Source: Juglans regia (taxonomy: Eukaryota; Streptophyta; Magnoliopsida; Fagales; Juglandaceae). From it: 64,000 bases of DNA. Positions 46,807-58,988 of the stretch are shown piece after piece. The stretch is from the NCBI RefSeq assembly GCF_001411555.2, contig NC_049905.1, positions 19,148,097 to 19,212,096 of the forward strand, read 5' to 3'. A model generated the notes under the pieces. The model made no database searches. It was not told the DNA's origin and was given only the letters and a program-made list of their open reading frames with translations. Position numbers and translations under genes: made by a program. Each line of letters opens with the position of its first letter. Within the stretch, counting starts at the first letter, position 1.

Positions 46807-47513
46807 GAACTGACTCTGCCTAAATAGATCGGAAGCTCGTGGCACAGGGACACAATGAAATGAGGCTTCTCTTCGAAATGGTGAAATATGTGGCTTATTT
46901 ATCAATCCATAAAGCTATTCGTATAGTAGAATAATTACTAACCAAGTAGACAATATTTAAGAGTTCTTCGGTGGATTTTTAACCTGCCAGGCTTGGGATG
47001 AGAGTCTCTCACAAAAATTGATGCTATTGCTAGAAACTGAAGAAGAAGCTATACATATGAGGTGACTGTAAACCGAGCTGGATATTTCTTTATGTGTAAT
47101 TAATGGTTTCAGAGGGAAGATGCAGATGATCGGATTTGCAAAATCTCCAGTCCAAAAGGTATTTTCTCTTTATTACTAAATTTGTTTTCAATATTAGAAG
47201 GTAATCTAATTATAGGTTTGTTTTTATTTTGGGACTAATTGATTTTGTGTATTGCAGCTATGTTTGAACCATATTTGCTGATGTTAATGTTTTGGGGTTG
47301 AAGGTATAATGAATGTTCATCTGTTCATCAATCTTCTTCATATCAACTCACATGAGAAGAATGTGAAGTTCAATCAAGTTTTCAAGCATCTAGTTGACAT
47401 CGGGCTTAGATTATGGGAGCTCAAATTTTCTATGATAATAGATATGTTAATGAAATTGAGAAATAAATAAAAAATATATGTCTCTCATCCACCTAGTTAA
47501 AAAATAACTTTTA
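46807..47513. other. Gene-free interval
   Basis: This continues the sequence interrupted by the young copia. Nothing recognisable is seen. Confidence 0.45.
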
Positions 47514-47825
47514 ACTCCCGTTTGGTTTTACAAATTGTCTCATTTCAATATCCAAATATTATTTAAACACAAATATTTTTTAATTTCAAATTTTTAATTT
47601 TTTATCTAATCATTACAACTTTTTTAAACAACGAAACAAAATATAAAAAATAATTTAAAATTTTCAAATCTCAAAATAAAATAATATTATAAAAATATTA
47701 TAATTTTATAATATTTTTCTTTTACTTTTTCTCTCTCCTTTTTTAAAACTTTAAAAACATCTTAACTCAAATCATTCAATTACTATTCACAAACTATCTT
47801 ATTATTATTCACAGATTTCTCATCA
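47514..47825. mobile_element. MITE of the GAGATGAGATG family
   Basis: It begins AACTCCCGTTTGGTTTTACA and ends ATTATTCACAGATTTCTCATC, with the family core CATTACAACTTTTTTAAAC and TTTTTCTCTCTCCTTTTTT. CCGTTTGG at the edge is typical of the family's ends. Confidence 0.6.
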
Positions 47826-48022
47826 ATGTACATTATTTGCTCTAATAAAGTATCAATGGACATGCATCACATGATACAAGAAGGTAAGGAATCAGTGATT
47901 CCGAAAGTTAATTTAATCGCATATTCTAGGATTCTCATATTCTTATCCAGTTATCAGCTCGGATGTATGTATACACGTTCGCTAGAAATGTGTTTGAGAA
48001 TTCATGAGAGCAATGAGTTTTG

Positions 48023-48051
48023 CATGTTTGGACAATGGTGGTCCAAACATG
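48023..48051. repeat. Perfect 11-bp inverted repeat
   Basis: CATGTTTGGAC (48023-48033) and GTCCAAACATG (48041-48051) flank a 7-base loop. A related word, CGAACATGTTTGAG, follows at about 48105. It could be a small transposon remnant or a binding site; no role can be assigned. Confidence 0.6.
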
Positions 48052-48117
48052 TTTGACAAGAACGTCTGAATGCATTTTGCATAATGAATATCATTGATGA
48101 ACGCTCGAACATGTTTG

Positions 48118-49498
48118 AGAACGAAGACGTATCCGCAATTCCCCCAGAGCTCTCTTCGGCCTGCTTTCTCCATCGCAGGTACCTCAGTGATTTCCTTTTT
48201 CTTTTTCTGAAATCTCCGCATTTCATTTCTACCCTAAAATCGATTCGTTGTTGTTTAAGATAAGCTGGTTAATTGGAAAAACCCATTACTTTCATGCCTA
48301 CTGTCAAATTCCGTTTGGTTCCCGTGAAACTATAGGAAAATAATAAGAATAATAAAAGAAATCTTGATATGTTCACTGTAAAGATTGTATCAAGATTAAT
48401 CGAGGAAGAAATGTGAACGAAAAAATTTTATCTGGATCATTTATGATATAAGAGAGTGTAAGGGCGGGGTTACTCAATTATCTAATAAGTCTCAGTGAAG
48501 TAATCCCAGTCGTGGGGAGAATTTCATTTTCATCTTTCCTTTTTCTTTGAGAATCCCACGTCCTTCTTAGGATTTCAAGGAAATATTCCTCCATTTTTAG
48601 CATCTTTAGTTGTATCTATAAATATGGACACACACCATAAGACATTGGAGGTGATGGCAGCCATATCCCCTGTGGTTTGCCCTTAAACCAGCAACCTCTA
48701 TTGTGGTTTAGTTTATTGTACTTACACAACCCTTGCACCTGTATATATCTGTTTTGTAGTTAAAAACATGGAAGTTTATGCAACTGACGTGCACATGATG
48801 CTCCTGTTTCCTGATCGACCAAAACAATGTTGCCCTCGAAGCCTCAATTTATTTTATAGCCTTTAATCCCTAGGGGTTGGCTAAGTGGTAAAGGACTTGG
48901 ATTTGGGGTATGCTCCCCCCAAATCTAAAGTTTAAATCCTCTTGAGTGCAAACAGTCTCTAAGGGTCATCGGATTGAGAGATTTTTTTCCTTGAATTATT
49001 TGAGATGCACTTGCAGAAAACTTCTTGCTGAGGGGAGGGCCTGTACACGGTTAGGATTAGTCGGGATACTGTTCTTGGACATCCAGTGTCAATAAAGAAA
49101 GTTATTTTATAGCCTTTGACTTCTTGCATTGTTGCTTAAATTTTAGAGTTACATCTTGTTTATTTAGCCAGAGATTTTACAGACTAGAAACTGAGGAAAT
49201 ATTTAAGATTGTCTTACTGCCAGGCAAAAAAAAAAATCTTTTATATAGTTGCATGTGGATAAGCAACAGCAGTTTTTCTCCCTTAAAGCAAACTGTCAAA
49301 TGGATAGGGAAAAAAAAGGAAAGCAATGCACAGACTCTCTTCATTGGCTAGAATGGGATATGCCCCTGGAGTGAAGTATTCATATTTGAGCCTTAAGATG
49401 TTTAGTAATGTTCCACCACAATTAATGTAATGCACTTATGCAGTATGCCTAGCATTGTTCATCGTTTACAGTAATAAACAGAACGTGATGAAAAAAAT
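48118..49498. repeat. Duplicate (copy B) of the SANT gene upstream region
   Basis: ACGAAGACGTATCCGCA (48123), ATCGATTCGTTGTTGTTTAAG with CTGTCAAATTCCGTTTGGTT (48240-48330), GAGAATTTCATT (48517) and the block 49255-49498 match 24433, 25350-25420, 26960 and 27040-27250. Copy B lacks the MITEs present in copy A and carries its own SINE. Confidence 0.8.
48865..49101 (+). mobile_element. tRNA-derived SINE with target duplications
   Basis: A box A-like TGGCTAAGTGGTAAAGG (near 48877) and a box B-like AGTTTAAATCC (near 48929) are spaced as in tRNA-derived SINEs. The 16-bp word TTATTTTATAGCCTTT flanks the element at 48849-48864 and 49102-49117 as a target duplication. The length is 237 bp and the 3' end is AATAAAGAAAG. 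It is absent from the matching part of copy A. Confidence 0.82.
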
Positions 49499-49671
49499 TT
49501 GCAGGAATCAAGAATATATTGTAAGGAGTACCAGTCTCACGTTTGCAATGCTAATGAGAAGGTAAAATACATGGCATGGACAAGTGAGATGGACCGCTGT
49601 CTAGCCGAGATACTTGTTGAGCAAGTGAAAAAAGGAAACAGGATAGACAGCACTTTGAAACCTGCAGCATA

Positions 49672-49684
49672 CAGAGCAGCACTT
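49672..49684. repeat. Left 13-bp target duplication of the LINE
   Basis: CAGAGCAGCACTT occurs here and again at 60362-60374, exactly flanking the LINE. The left copy is followed by the T-run of the reverse-complemented poly(A) tail. Confidence 0.9.
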
Positions 49685-50961
49685 TTTTTTTTAAACATCA
49701 TAACTTTTTTTTTATTCAAAGGCCTTATTTATGGCGGAGGAAAACCATGAAGGGAAAAACAAAACAAACAAAACTACAAAGCATAAAAAAAGAAACAATA
49801 AACAAAACACCACGGAAACAAAGAACAATAAACAAAAAAAACTCAGATTCTAATGTGTGGCAAACCCAGCTTATCCACTTTGAGCATGCCCTTCAAAGGC
49901 CTAGGCAGAGAGCTCCACTCAGTGTATCTTCCATCCGTTCCTTCCCCCTTGACGCGCAAGAAAATCTGCTACAAAGTTGCCTTCCCTATATTGATGTGCA
50001 ATGGAACAGCGAAATCCCTGGAGCAACGTAAGGATGTCCTCCCAGTAGTCCCATAGGTACCATAACAAGCACTTCCTAGTCAGCACCTAGTTGACAACCA
50101 ACATTGAGTCGCACTCAATTTCCATCTATGTGAAACCCATGTCCTTACACATGTGCATGCCCACTAGCAGAGCTTTCAGCTCTGCCATTTTGTTAGTGCC
50201 ATGAGCAAAATGTGCAGAAAATGCTCCAATAAAATTTCCCAAGTGGTTCCTTATCACCCCTCCACCACCGCAGTTGACGGGATTCCCCCTATAGCTACCA
50301 TCCACGTTTAGCTTAATCCATCCCTCAGTTGGTTTCTTCCAAACAATTAGTTGTGATCTTCTAGTCCTAACTTGGCAGAGAGGGATCTCCAAGGCCTGCA
50401 GAACTGCTCTATCAACAAAGGATAAGGACCTGCATTTCACAAGAATGGAGGACAACTTCCACAACCACACATTTACTGCCAGCCACACACTCTCCGGTGA
50501 CTCAAAAACTCACTCCATCCTTGCTTTACAGCGCCGCAGCCAGAGCCTCCATGTGATAATACAAGGGAGTATACCAATGAGGACACCACGTTGAGAAGAT
50601 TTCCTGGCAAAAGAAAACCAGTGCAGCACCCGCGCCCACCAAGAACGTGTCATCATATGCGGAATACCCAAATCAGTTTCAGCAAATTCCCATACTTTTG
50701 TCGCTACATCCCTTGAGGCCAATACATGATCAATAAACTCGCTACTTCCTACCGAACAACAATCGCAGCATGAAGCAATTTGAATACCCCGGGACTGACA
50801 CCTATCATTTGCAGCCAAGCCTTTAACCTTAGCGTTCCACATGCAGACTGCAATCTTTTTGGACAAAATACCATGCCAAATCCACTCCATCCCTGGTTGT
50901 TCAGTTCCTCTTATGCGAATAATATCTCAGGCACTTGCTGAGGAGAAACTTCCATCTTTGG

Positions 50962-50966
50962 CTGGC
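50962..50966. repeat. Left target duplication of the nested copia
   Basis: CTGGC here and at 55665-55669 flank the copia LTRs as a perfect 5-bp target duplication. The LINE zf-RVT/RNase H sequence is continuous when the copia and one copy are removed. Confidence 0.88.
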
Positions 50967-51242
50967 TGTTTGCAAAAACGAAACTTATAAAAACTTCTCT
51001 GATTTTATTCGAGTATTCTGGTTGCTTTTATACATGAAAAGAAGAATAAAAATAATACTTGTTTGTTACAATAACTTGAGAAGAAAATTTAACAACTTTG
51101 TCTACTGTGATTCTGTTGAGTGCAGTATGCTGTTGGTTGTAACGAACGTGTTGCATGATCCTGTTGCTCTGTTTTGGCTGTGGTCCATGGCTTGCCTACC
51201 AGCTGTTTGTCCGAAGGTATTAGTGAGTCACTTATTCTGATA
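50967..51242 (-). repeat. Left LTR of the nested copia (3' LTR of the element)
   Basis: On plus it runs from TGTTTGCAAAAACG to ATTCTGATA and is paired with 55389-55664 with eight substitutions. The element's polyprotein ends inside it, at 51089. Confidence 0.92.
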
Positions 51243-54200
51243 CGTCCCCTCGAGTCCAATGGGGTATCATGCACATTGAGACTTGACTGAAATCGAGAGA
51301 ACTGATCTGCAACAAGAGGTTTGGTGAGGACATCGGCTATTTGGTCATGAGAGCTACAGAAGGAGACGTGTAGTGATTTTGATGCAACTCTATCCCAAAT
51401 GAAATGAAAGTCTATGTCCATATGTTTAGTCTTGGAGTGATAAACTGGGTTCATTGACAGGCAGTTAGCTCCTAAGTTGTCACACCATATAGTTGGAGCT
51501 TTAGAGAGTGAGATTCCTAGTTCACGAAGCACGGTTTGGAGCCAGATAGTTTCAGCTGCGGAGGAAGCGAGGGACTTGTACTCTACTTCAGTGGAAGAGC
51601 GTGCAACCGTGCTCTGTTTTTTTGAGCTCCAAGAGACCAGATGAGAACCCAAGTAAATACAAAAACCTCCAGTTGAGCGTCTGTCATCTGGACACCCACC
51701 CCAATCGACATCACAGTAAGTTTGAAGATGAAGACTGCTTTGAGGTCTAAACAGCAAGCCAAGATTAATGGTCCCTTTGAGATACCGTAGCACCCGTTTC
51801 ACTGCACTCCAGTGAGAATTTTTTGGTGAGTGCATGAACTGAAAAATCTTGTTCACTGCAAAGGAGATGTCCGGTCTTGTCAAGGATAGGTACTGGAGAC
51901 CTCCAACGATGCTACGATACAAAGTGGCATCCTCAAAATCTGGAGAATCAAACTTTGACAGCTTGAGTGAAGCGGCCATAGGAGATGAGATGGGCTTTGC
52001 AAGAAGCATGTTGCTTCGAGTGAGTAAGGCTTTAATATATTTTCTCTGAGACAACATCAAACCAGTAGATGTGTAATCAACTTCAATTCCAAGAAAATAG
52101 GAGAGTCTTCCTAAATCCTTAACTGGAAAGGCACGTCCCAAGTCTAAGATAAGGCTGTCAATGGCTGATGGAAGTGAAGCAGTGATGACTATGTCATCCA
52201 CATGCACTAGAAAGTAAATATGCACATTGGAGTGATTGAGAATAAAGAGAGAGGGGTCTACTCGTGAAGCATTAAACCCGTAATCTAGTAGCCAAGATGA
52301 CAGTTGAGCAAACCATGCTCTTGGGGCTTGTTTAAGCCCGTAAATAGCTTTATGCAATTTACAGATGTATGTTGGATGAGTGGGATCAACAAACCCTTGA
52401 GGTTGCTGCATATAAACATCATCAGTTAAACATACATGTAAAAATGTATTTTGTATATCAAGCTGCCGTAATGACCACCCACGGGTTACAGCTATGGAAA
52501 CAATTAAGCGAATGGTGGATGGTTTAACAACTGAACTAAAGGTCTCAGTATAATCCAAACCATGTTGTTGATGGTAGCCTTTTGCTACTAATCTCGCTTT
52601 TCTTCTTTCGAAGGACCCATCGGCTTTGGTTTTTGTTTTGAAAATCCACCAACAACCAAGGATGCTAGCCAAAGGTGTAGAAGGAACTAAGCTCCAAGTG
52701 TGATTCTGTTGTAGAGCTTGGAATTCCTGATCCATGGCATCTTTCCACTCTGGAAACTTGATAGCTGCAGAAAAACTAGAAGGTTCATCTGGAACCGTAA
52801 GAGAGGTAGAAAAACAATACCGAGTGGAATATGGTATGGTTCCATCTGTAAAATTTCAGGGTCTGAATGTATTGGTTTGGGCACGGGTTATGATGGGAGA
52901 CCTCGGTGGAACAAGAGGAGAAGAAGCTATTGTATGTTCGGGATTGGGAAGAACAGAGGAATTAATCACAGAACACGGACTGGAGCTTGACGAAGATGAA
53001 TAATTTTGAGTGGAAATGAGAGGGCTTAAATTGGATGAAGATGGGCTTGGCCCAGGCCCGAGTAATGACGGTAAAGACGCAGGCAGCAAGACGCTTGTAG
53101 AGACGAGGGAATTTGATGATGGGCTGGATTGGTTTTTGGCAAAGGGAAAGGAGTTTTCGTTGAAGATCACGTCCCGAGAGATGTACATCCTTTTCTTGAT
53201 TAAGTCAAAGCATTTATATCCTTTATGGGATGGACTGTAACCCAGAAATAGACAGGACACTGATTTGAAATTAAGTTTGTTGGAAAGATAAGGCCGAATA
53301 TTTGGCCAACATTCACATCCAAAAACTTTTAAAAAAGTATAGTCTGGTTCACAGTTGTGAACAAGAAAATGGGGAGTTTTATTTTGAATGACAGGGGAGG
53401 GTAGAATATTAATTAAGTGAACAGCGGTTTCACAAGCGTCGGCCCAAAATGTGAATGGTAAAGAAGAGTGAGCTAACAAGGTAAGCCCGATTTCGACAAT
53501 ATGTCGATATTTTCTTTCAACAAGTCCATTTTGTTGATGAGTGTGAGGACATGAGAATTGATGTGTTATTCCAACTTTTTGACAGATTTGAGTGAGAGGT
53601 TTAAATTCACCTCCACCATCGGTTTGAAGTGTCATAAGTTTGGAATTGAATAATCTTTCAACATAAGGTAAAAAATTATTAAAAATAGTAACAACATCAG
53701 ATTTGAGCTTGAGTGGAAATAACCAGGTGTATCGTGTAAATTGATCAACAAATGATAGATAATATTTGTAACCCAATCGAGAAACATAAGGGGCAGGACC
53801 CTATACATCAGCACAAATTAATTGAAGAGGCCTAGTATAGGTTGCTTGATGAGTACAAAATGGGAGTTGATGAGCCTTAGCAAGTGGGCATTCAGAACAA
53901 AAAAAAGATGACTCAGATGAAGAGACTGGTAAGCACTTATTCCGTAAGACTCGAGATACTAGAGTTAAGGAGGGATGGCCTAGCCTTTGGTGCCATTGAG
54001 AGAATGTGGTTCGTTCACCAAGATGTGTAGTGGGACTTGAGGGCTGAATGATCTTTGAAGGGAAAACATATAATCCATTACGGGTTGGCCCGGTGAGAAG
54101 CACCTTCTTTGTCTTGTTGTCCTTCACATTAAAATGAGAAGAGTGAAACTCAAAATAGCAAGAATTATCAATGCAAAAACGTAGAACAGACACAAGATTT

Positions 54201-55351
54201 TTGGTAATATCTGGGACATGTAATAAATTTCGAAGGAGGAAAGAAGAGGAGGTAGAGGAGAAGCAAGAGTCACCGAAATTGTGAATGGGAATTCCAGAAC
54301 CATCTCCAACGCGGATTGAATCACCACCACTATACTGTTCAGATGAAACATTCAAGTTATTAAAATCATTTGTAATATGATATGTTGCGGCAGAATCAGG
54401 ATACCAAGAGGAGTCTAATAGTAAGTCTAGAGCCGTGTAGTTAGCAGAGAAAGATTGTGGAACTTCATACTGATAGGCATGATCAAAGCGAAAACGGCAT
54501 TGCAGTGCTACATGTCCTGACTTATTGCAAACCTGGCAAGTTGGTCGATGAGAGGAAAACTGTTGCTGAGAAGAGAAGTTTGAAGAAGACGAGCGTCCTC
54601 CATGATTATTGTGAAAATGACGACCCCTGCCACGGCCTTATCGTCCACTACGTGAGAATCCACGCCCACGATTTCCAGCAACACTAAGATTGACAGAAGG
54701 CTCAAGAGAGGAGGTTATACTCCTATTGTGGTGAGCTGAGCAACTTTCATGAATTAATAACAGTTGATATAATTCATGAGAGGAAATGGCTTTTGCCCGT
54801 GTGGTAACTGAAGTAATGAAAGCTTCATAAGAGGAGCCTAACCCATTGAGAAGATAGGTAACTACCTCTTTGTCAGGGAGAGTGTTACCAGTAGCAGCTA
54901 GTGAATCCACAAGAGAACGAACCTTGCCAAAGTAGTCAGTCATGGCTTGATCTCCTTTGGAGAGATTTGTGAGCTGAAAAAGAATTTGAAATTCCTTGGC
55001 CTGGGAATGCGACGCGAACATTGAAGCCAAAGAGACCCAGAGATCACGAGCAGTCTTAGCTGAGAGAACGTGACCAAGCAAGGACTCTGAGAGGGAAGAG
55101 AAAATGACACTGAGAACAAATTGATCAGTGCGATTCCATGAGGAAAAATCTGGATTAGCTTTCGGAACTGAGTCAGTGAATAAGAATTTTGGGGGAGGAA
55201 GACTAGACCCATCTACATAAGAGTAGAGATCTTGTCCTCGTAAGTAGGCTGATATTTGTACTTGCCAGAGGAGATAGTTTTCATTGTTTAATTTTGTGGT
55301 GACTACATGTGAAAAAGAAGAAAGTGTAGAAGAAGAAGAAGACGCTGCCAT
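51089..55351 (-). pseudogene. Nested copia gag-pol polyprotein with three nonsense codons
   Basis: The gag starts at MAASSSSSTLSSFSHVV (55351) with KLNNENYLLWQVQISAYLRG. A zinc knuckle CQVCNKSGHVALQC lies near 54535-54495 and the protease-like SWYPDSAATYHI near 54405. Integrase shows WHQRLGHPSL, FVDQFTRYTW, TDGGGEFKPL and QQNGLVERKYRH. RT has RQLDIQNTFLHVCL and the catalytic stretch VHVDDIVIT, where Tyr of YVDD is replaced by His. RNase H has YCDVDWGGCPDDRRSTGG. The stops at 54638-54640 (after the Arg/Gly-rich stretch), 53801-53803 (TAG for the Trp of DVWGP) and 52856-52858 (TGA) are all in one frame, with no frameshift. Confidence 0.92.
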
Positions 55352-55388
55352 GGTTGAGAATGACGTTAGTCGCTGGCTCTCGATACCA

Positions 55389-55664
55389 TGTTTGCAGAAA
55401 CGAAACTTATAAAAACTTCTTTGATTTTATTCGAGTATTCTGGTTGCTTTTATACATGAAAAGAAGAATAAAAATAATACTTGTTTGTTACAATAACTTG
55501 AGAAGAAAATTTAACAACTTTGTCTGCTGTGATTCTGTTGAGTGCAGTATGCTGTTAGTTGTAACGGACGTGTTGCATGATCCTGCTGCTCTGTTTTCGC
55601 TGTGGTCCATGGCTTGCCTACCAGTTGTTTGTCCGAAGGTATTAGTGAGTCACTTATTCTGATA
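55389..55664 (-). repeat. Right LTR of the nested copia (5' LTR of the element)
   Basis: It matches 50967-51242 with eight substitutions. The primer-binding site abuts it at 55388. Confidence 0.92.
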
Positions 55665-58600
55665 CTGGCATCCAAATGACCATATCCCGACCCATCTTCC
55701 CATTATTGATTTGGTGCACAATCTGCCTCGTTTGTTCCTCTCCGACTAGGGACAACAGTTGCTCTTCGTCCCACCTACCATCCACCCACACGTCTTTTAT
55801 TAGTAGACCAGGTTGTTGAATCAAAAAATTTGAAACACTGAGAGGGCCGCTCGCAAGCCAACGGTCAAACCAGAAAGAAGATCCACCCTCTTTAACCTGG
55901 ACTTTGATGTTATCCATAACCTCTGGTAGTACGTTCCAAATTGATTTCCAAATTTTGGAGGCATTCTCCCTTGGTTCAGTAAGCAACAAATGTCCATGCC
56001 TCACATATTTTGCACGAAAAAATTGGGACCATAAATTATCGATTGAAATCAACCGCCAAGCAAACTTCATATGTAATGATTTTTGAACTTCTGAAAACTT
56101 ACGAATACCCAGACCCATTTCATGTACGGCGAACAAATTTTTTCCCATGCACACCATTTCAGGCGAGGTTTTCCATTTAATTCCCCCCAGAAGAAAGTGG
56201 ACATGATCAAGTTAAGCTTGTTGAAAACAACCATCGGGACCTTCAAAATAGCCAACAAGTGCGTTGCCATACTAGAGAGGACATGTTTAAGTAAGATGAG
56301 CCTACCTCCTTGAGAGAGCAGCTTGCATTTCCAGCCAGCAATCTTACCTTTAATTTTGGCAACCATCAGTTCTAAGTCTCGAGATGTAAGCCAACCAGAA
56401 ACCAAAGGCATGCCTAAGTACGTGACCGGAAAGTGCCCTTCCACAAAACCTGTCAGCCTCCTCAACCCTCTCCTCCGAACCAAGGAAATAGATTTAGAGA
56501 AAAAAATTGTCGACTTCTCTTTGCTTAACAGTTGCCTAGACCACTTCTCATATGTGCCAAAAATATTGATAAGCCTATGTAGAGACCGTTTCTCGCCATT
56601 AACAAACACAAGTATGTCATCCGCATAAAGGAGATGAGAGAGTAAAGGAGTTCCCATGGGATGTGAGAAACAACCTATACGACCCTCTGCAAAGTTCTTT
56701 CGAATACTTCGAATAAGCCTGGATAAAATCTCTTGCATGACAATAAATAAATATGAAGAGAATGGGTCACATTGTCTAAGACCTCGAGTTGGTTTGAAAA
56801 ACCCTTTGTATGTCCTATTCATCATAATCGAGAACCACGGCGACTGCACACACTCCGCCACCAAAAAGCAAAACTTTGGAGAAAAACAAAAACTCTTTAG
56901 CACTCTCAGCAAAAAAGACCAATCCACCATGTCGTATGCTTTGGACATATCGACCTTCACCATGAGGTTTCCGCCCTTCGCCTTTTTATTCAAAGAGTGT
57001 ACCATCTCTTGGGCCAAAGTAATGTTCTCGAAAATGCTTCGTCTTGGAATAAACGCTCCCTGTTCATGAGATATCAAGTGAGGCAAAAAACGAGTCAATC
57101 GTTTCACTAAAACTTTCGGAAAGATTTTATAAGCAACCGAACACAAACTAATTAGCCGAAACTTGTCAAAATTTTTTGGCTCCGCCACCTTCAATATCAA
57201 AACAATAAAAGAAGAGGAATAAAACCTGGGTAAAGAGGAGCCTTGAAAAAAATCCCTTGCAACCTCCACCACATCTTCCTTAACAATCTCCTAGCAAGAT
57301 AGGAAAAAAGCCGAACCAAAGTCATCCGGGCTCGGGGAACTTTACTTAGGAATAGAAATTAGAGCTTCTTTTACCTCTTCCTCCGATGGGACTTGGCAAA
57401 GAGAAACATCATCCTCCTTAGAAATGATTTTATCCACAAGCGGGGACAAATCTACCTCCTGCACAATAGGCGATTGAGAAAGAAAAGATTGAAAATGAGA
57501 AATTGCACCCTGATGTACCTGTTCAAGGCCATTCAGACTGTTTCCATCCTCAAGAACCATGCGGGAAATAACATTCTTTTTCCTTCTCTGATTGACAATG
57601 GCATGGAAAAATTTGGAATTTTGATCTCCTTCCTTGAGCCACTTTTTCTTGACTAATTGGGACAATCTAATCTCTTCCCGGTGCTCCCAAGTATCTAGTT
57701 CTAACTTTTTAGAAATAAACTCATCCTCTACCCTCTGATCATGACTCCCCTACAGCTGAGATTCCAACAACTCCAAACGTTCTTCAAGGTCTTTAATGTT
57801 CTACTCTACCAAGCCGAAAGTCTGTTTGTTTTACATCCTAAGAGCAACTTTGGTTTTCTTTAGTTTTTCCGCAAGACGCAAGAGGCCCCACGAGTGCACA
57901 AGTTCCATCCAGACCTCCTTAACACAATGCAAGAAGTTATCGTGGGAACACCACATATTTTGAAAGCGGAACGGGTGGGGACCATATCTGCTCTCTGGTT
58001 TCTAGAAATGAATAATCAAAGGACAATGGTCCTACGTCTTCCTCTCAATGTATTTCAAATAATTACTAGGGTACAATGAGGCGAACCGAGAAGAGACTAA
58101 CGCACGGTCTAGACGTGCCCAACTTCGGGAACGTCTGGCATGCTTGTTACACCACGATAAACGATGCCTCACCACCTGCATCTCCATGAGTCCGCAAGTG
58201 TCAATGCATCCACTAAACTCCGCCATGGAGGAGAAAGGCCTTGGGTTGCCACCAATGCGCTCCCCATCATTACGGATCACATTAAAATCTCCTACTACAA
58301 TCCATGGCGAGAGCATCGAGCTGGTAGCTGCTAGACTCGACCACAACTCCCTCCGTTCAATTTGATTGCACTTCGCATAGACGAAAGAAATTAAAATCGT
58401 CTCCTGCCCATTCCTCAACCCTCCTGTGATCATTTGCTTCGACATGCTCAAAACTTCGAACTCATATGATTTACTCCACAATATCCATAATTTACTTTCC
58501 ACTTCCTCATTACTATAATAATTCGGCAGACCGAGGGAAAAAGCCAGCCTTAGCAAATTCCTGGCAACTGCAAAAGGTTTAGAAATAACAACAATGGACA

Positions 58601-58988
58601 CCTTAAATTTTCGAACCAAACACTTTAACCTTCTTCTAAATGTGCCAAGCCCCCGCACATTCCACAACATAATATTGTCAATCATATGTTAAGTTTTGAA
58701 AGGCAGGCTGCCACCCGTTGAGAATGTCGAACTGCCATTTTTCCGTGATCTTTCCTGTAAACTAGAACCTCATGTGCAACCAGGTCTGTGTCATACGATT
58801 TCCTCCTAGATAGAGGTTGGCAAAAAAACCCTATCCTCACCATCAGACGAATAATCTGTCACTTTGTCCCCTACTACACTTGTTTCAAATCTCCTTGGGG
58901 CCCTGCATTCCAGTTCAAGGATAGCTGTCACAGTATCCAATTGACCACCCTCAAAACCATTACCACCATCAACCACCTCAAACGACTT

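Larger units (their letters stand above)
50967..55664 (-). mobile_element. Full-length Ty1/copia nested in the LINE
   Basis: LTRs 50967-51242 and 55389-55664 are 276 bp each and differ at 8 positions by eye (about 97% identical). A perfect CTGGC target duplication flanks it. In element orientation (minus) the primer-binding site TGGTATCGAGAGCC follows the right LTR (55388 downwards), and a CTCGAGGGGACG purine tract precedes the left LTR. One reading frame, 55351-51089, covers gag to RNase H and runs into the 3' LTR. It is broken by three in-frame stops. The element is about 4.7 kb. Confidence 0.94.
49900..58685 (-). pseudogene. LINE ORF2: endonuclease, RT, zf-RVT, RNase H (broken)
   Basis: The apurinic-type endonuclease starts at 58685 (MLWNVRGLG; WIVVGDFNVI; WARLDRAL, 58685-58032). 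A linker with KKKWLKEGDQNSKFFHA follows. RT (57272-56067) has the palm motifs VKVDMSKAYDMVDW, GLRQCDPFSSYLF and LLYADDILVF. The RT C-terminal region continues at 56157-55670 in another frame, and the copia at 50967-55664 interrupts there. Beyond it come zf-RVT-like DRCQSRGIQIASCC (50890-50510) and RNase H with KLNVDGSYRGNPV, GGGVIRNHLGN, MAELKALL and IECDSM (50488-50000). At least four frame breaks or stops occur, including near 58032, 57340 and 56160. Confidence 0.9.

Noticed and set aside
48865..49101. Possible tRNA gene on the plus strand
   Set aside because: Box A and B are degenerate, the cloverleaf does not close, and 16-bp target duplications show a SINE.
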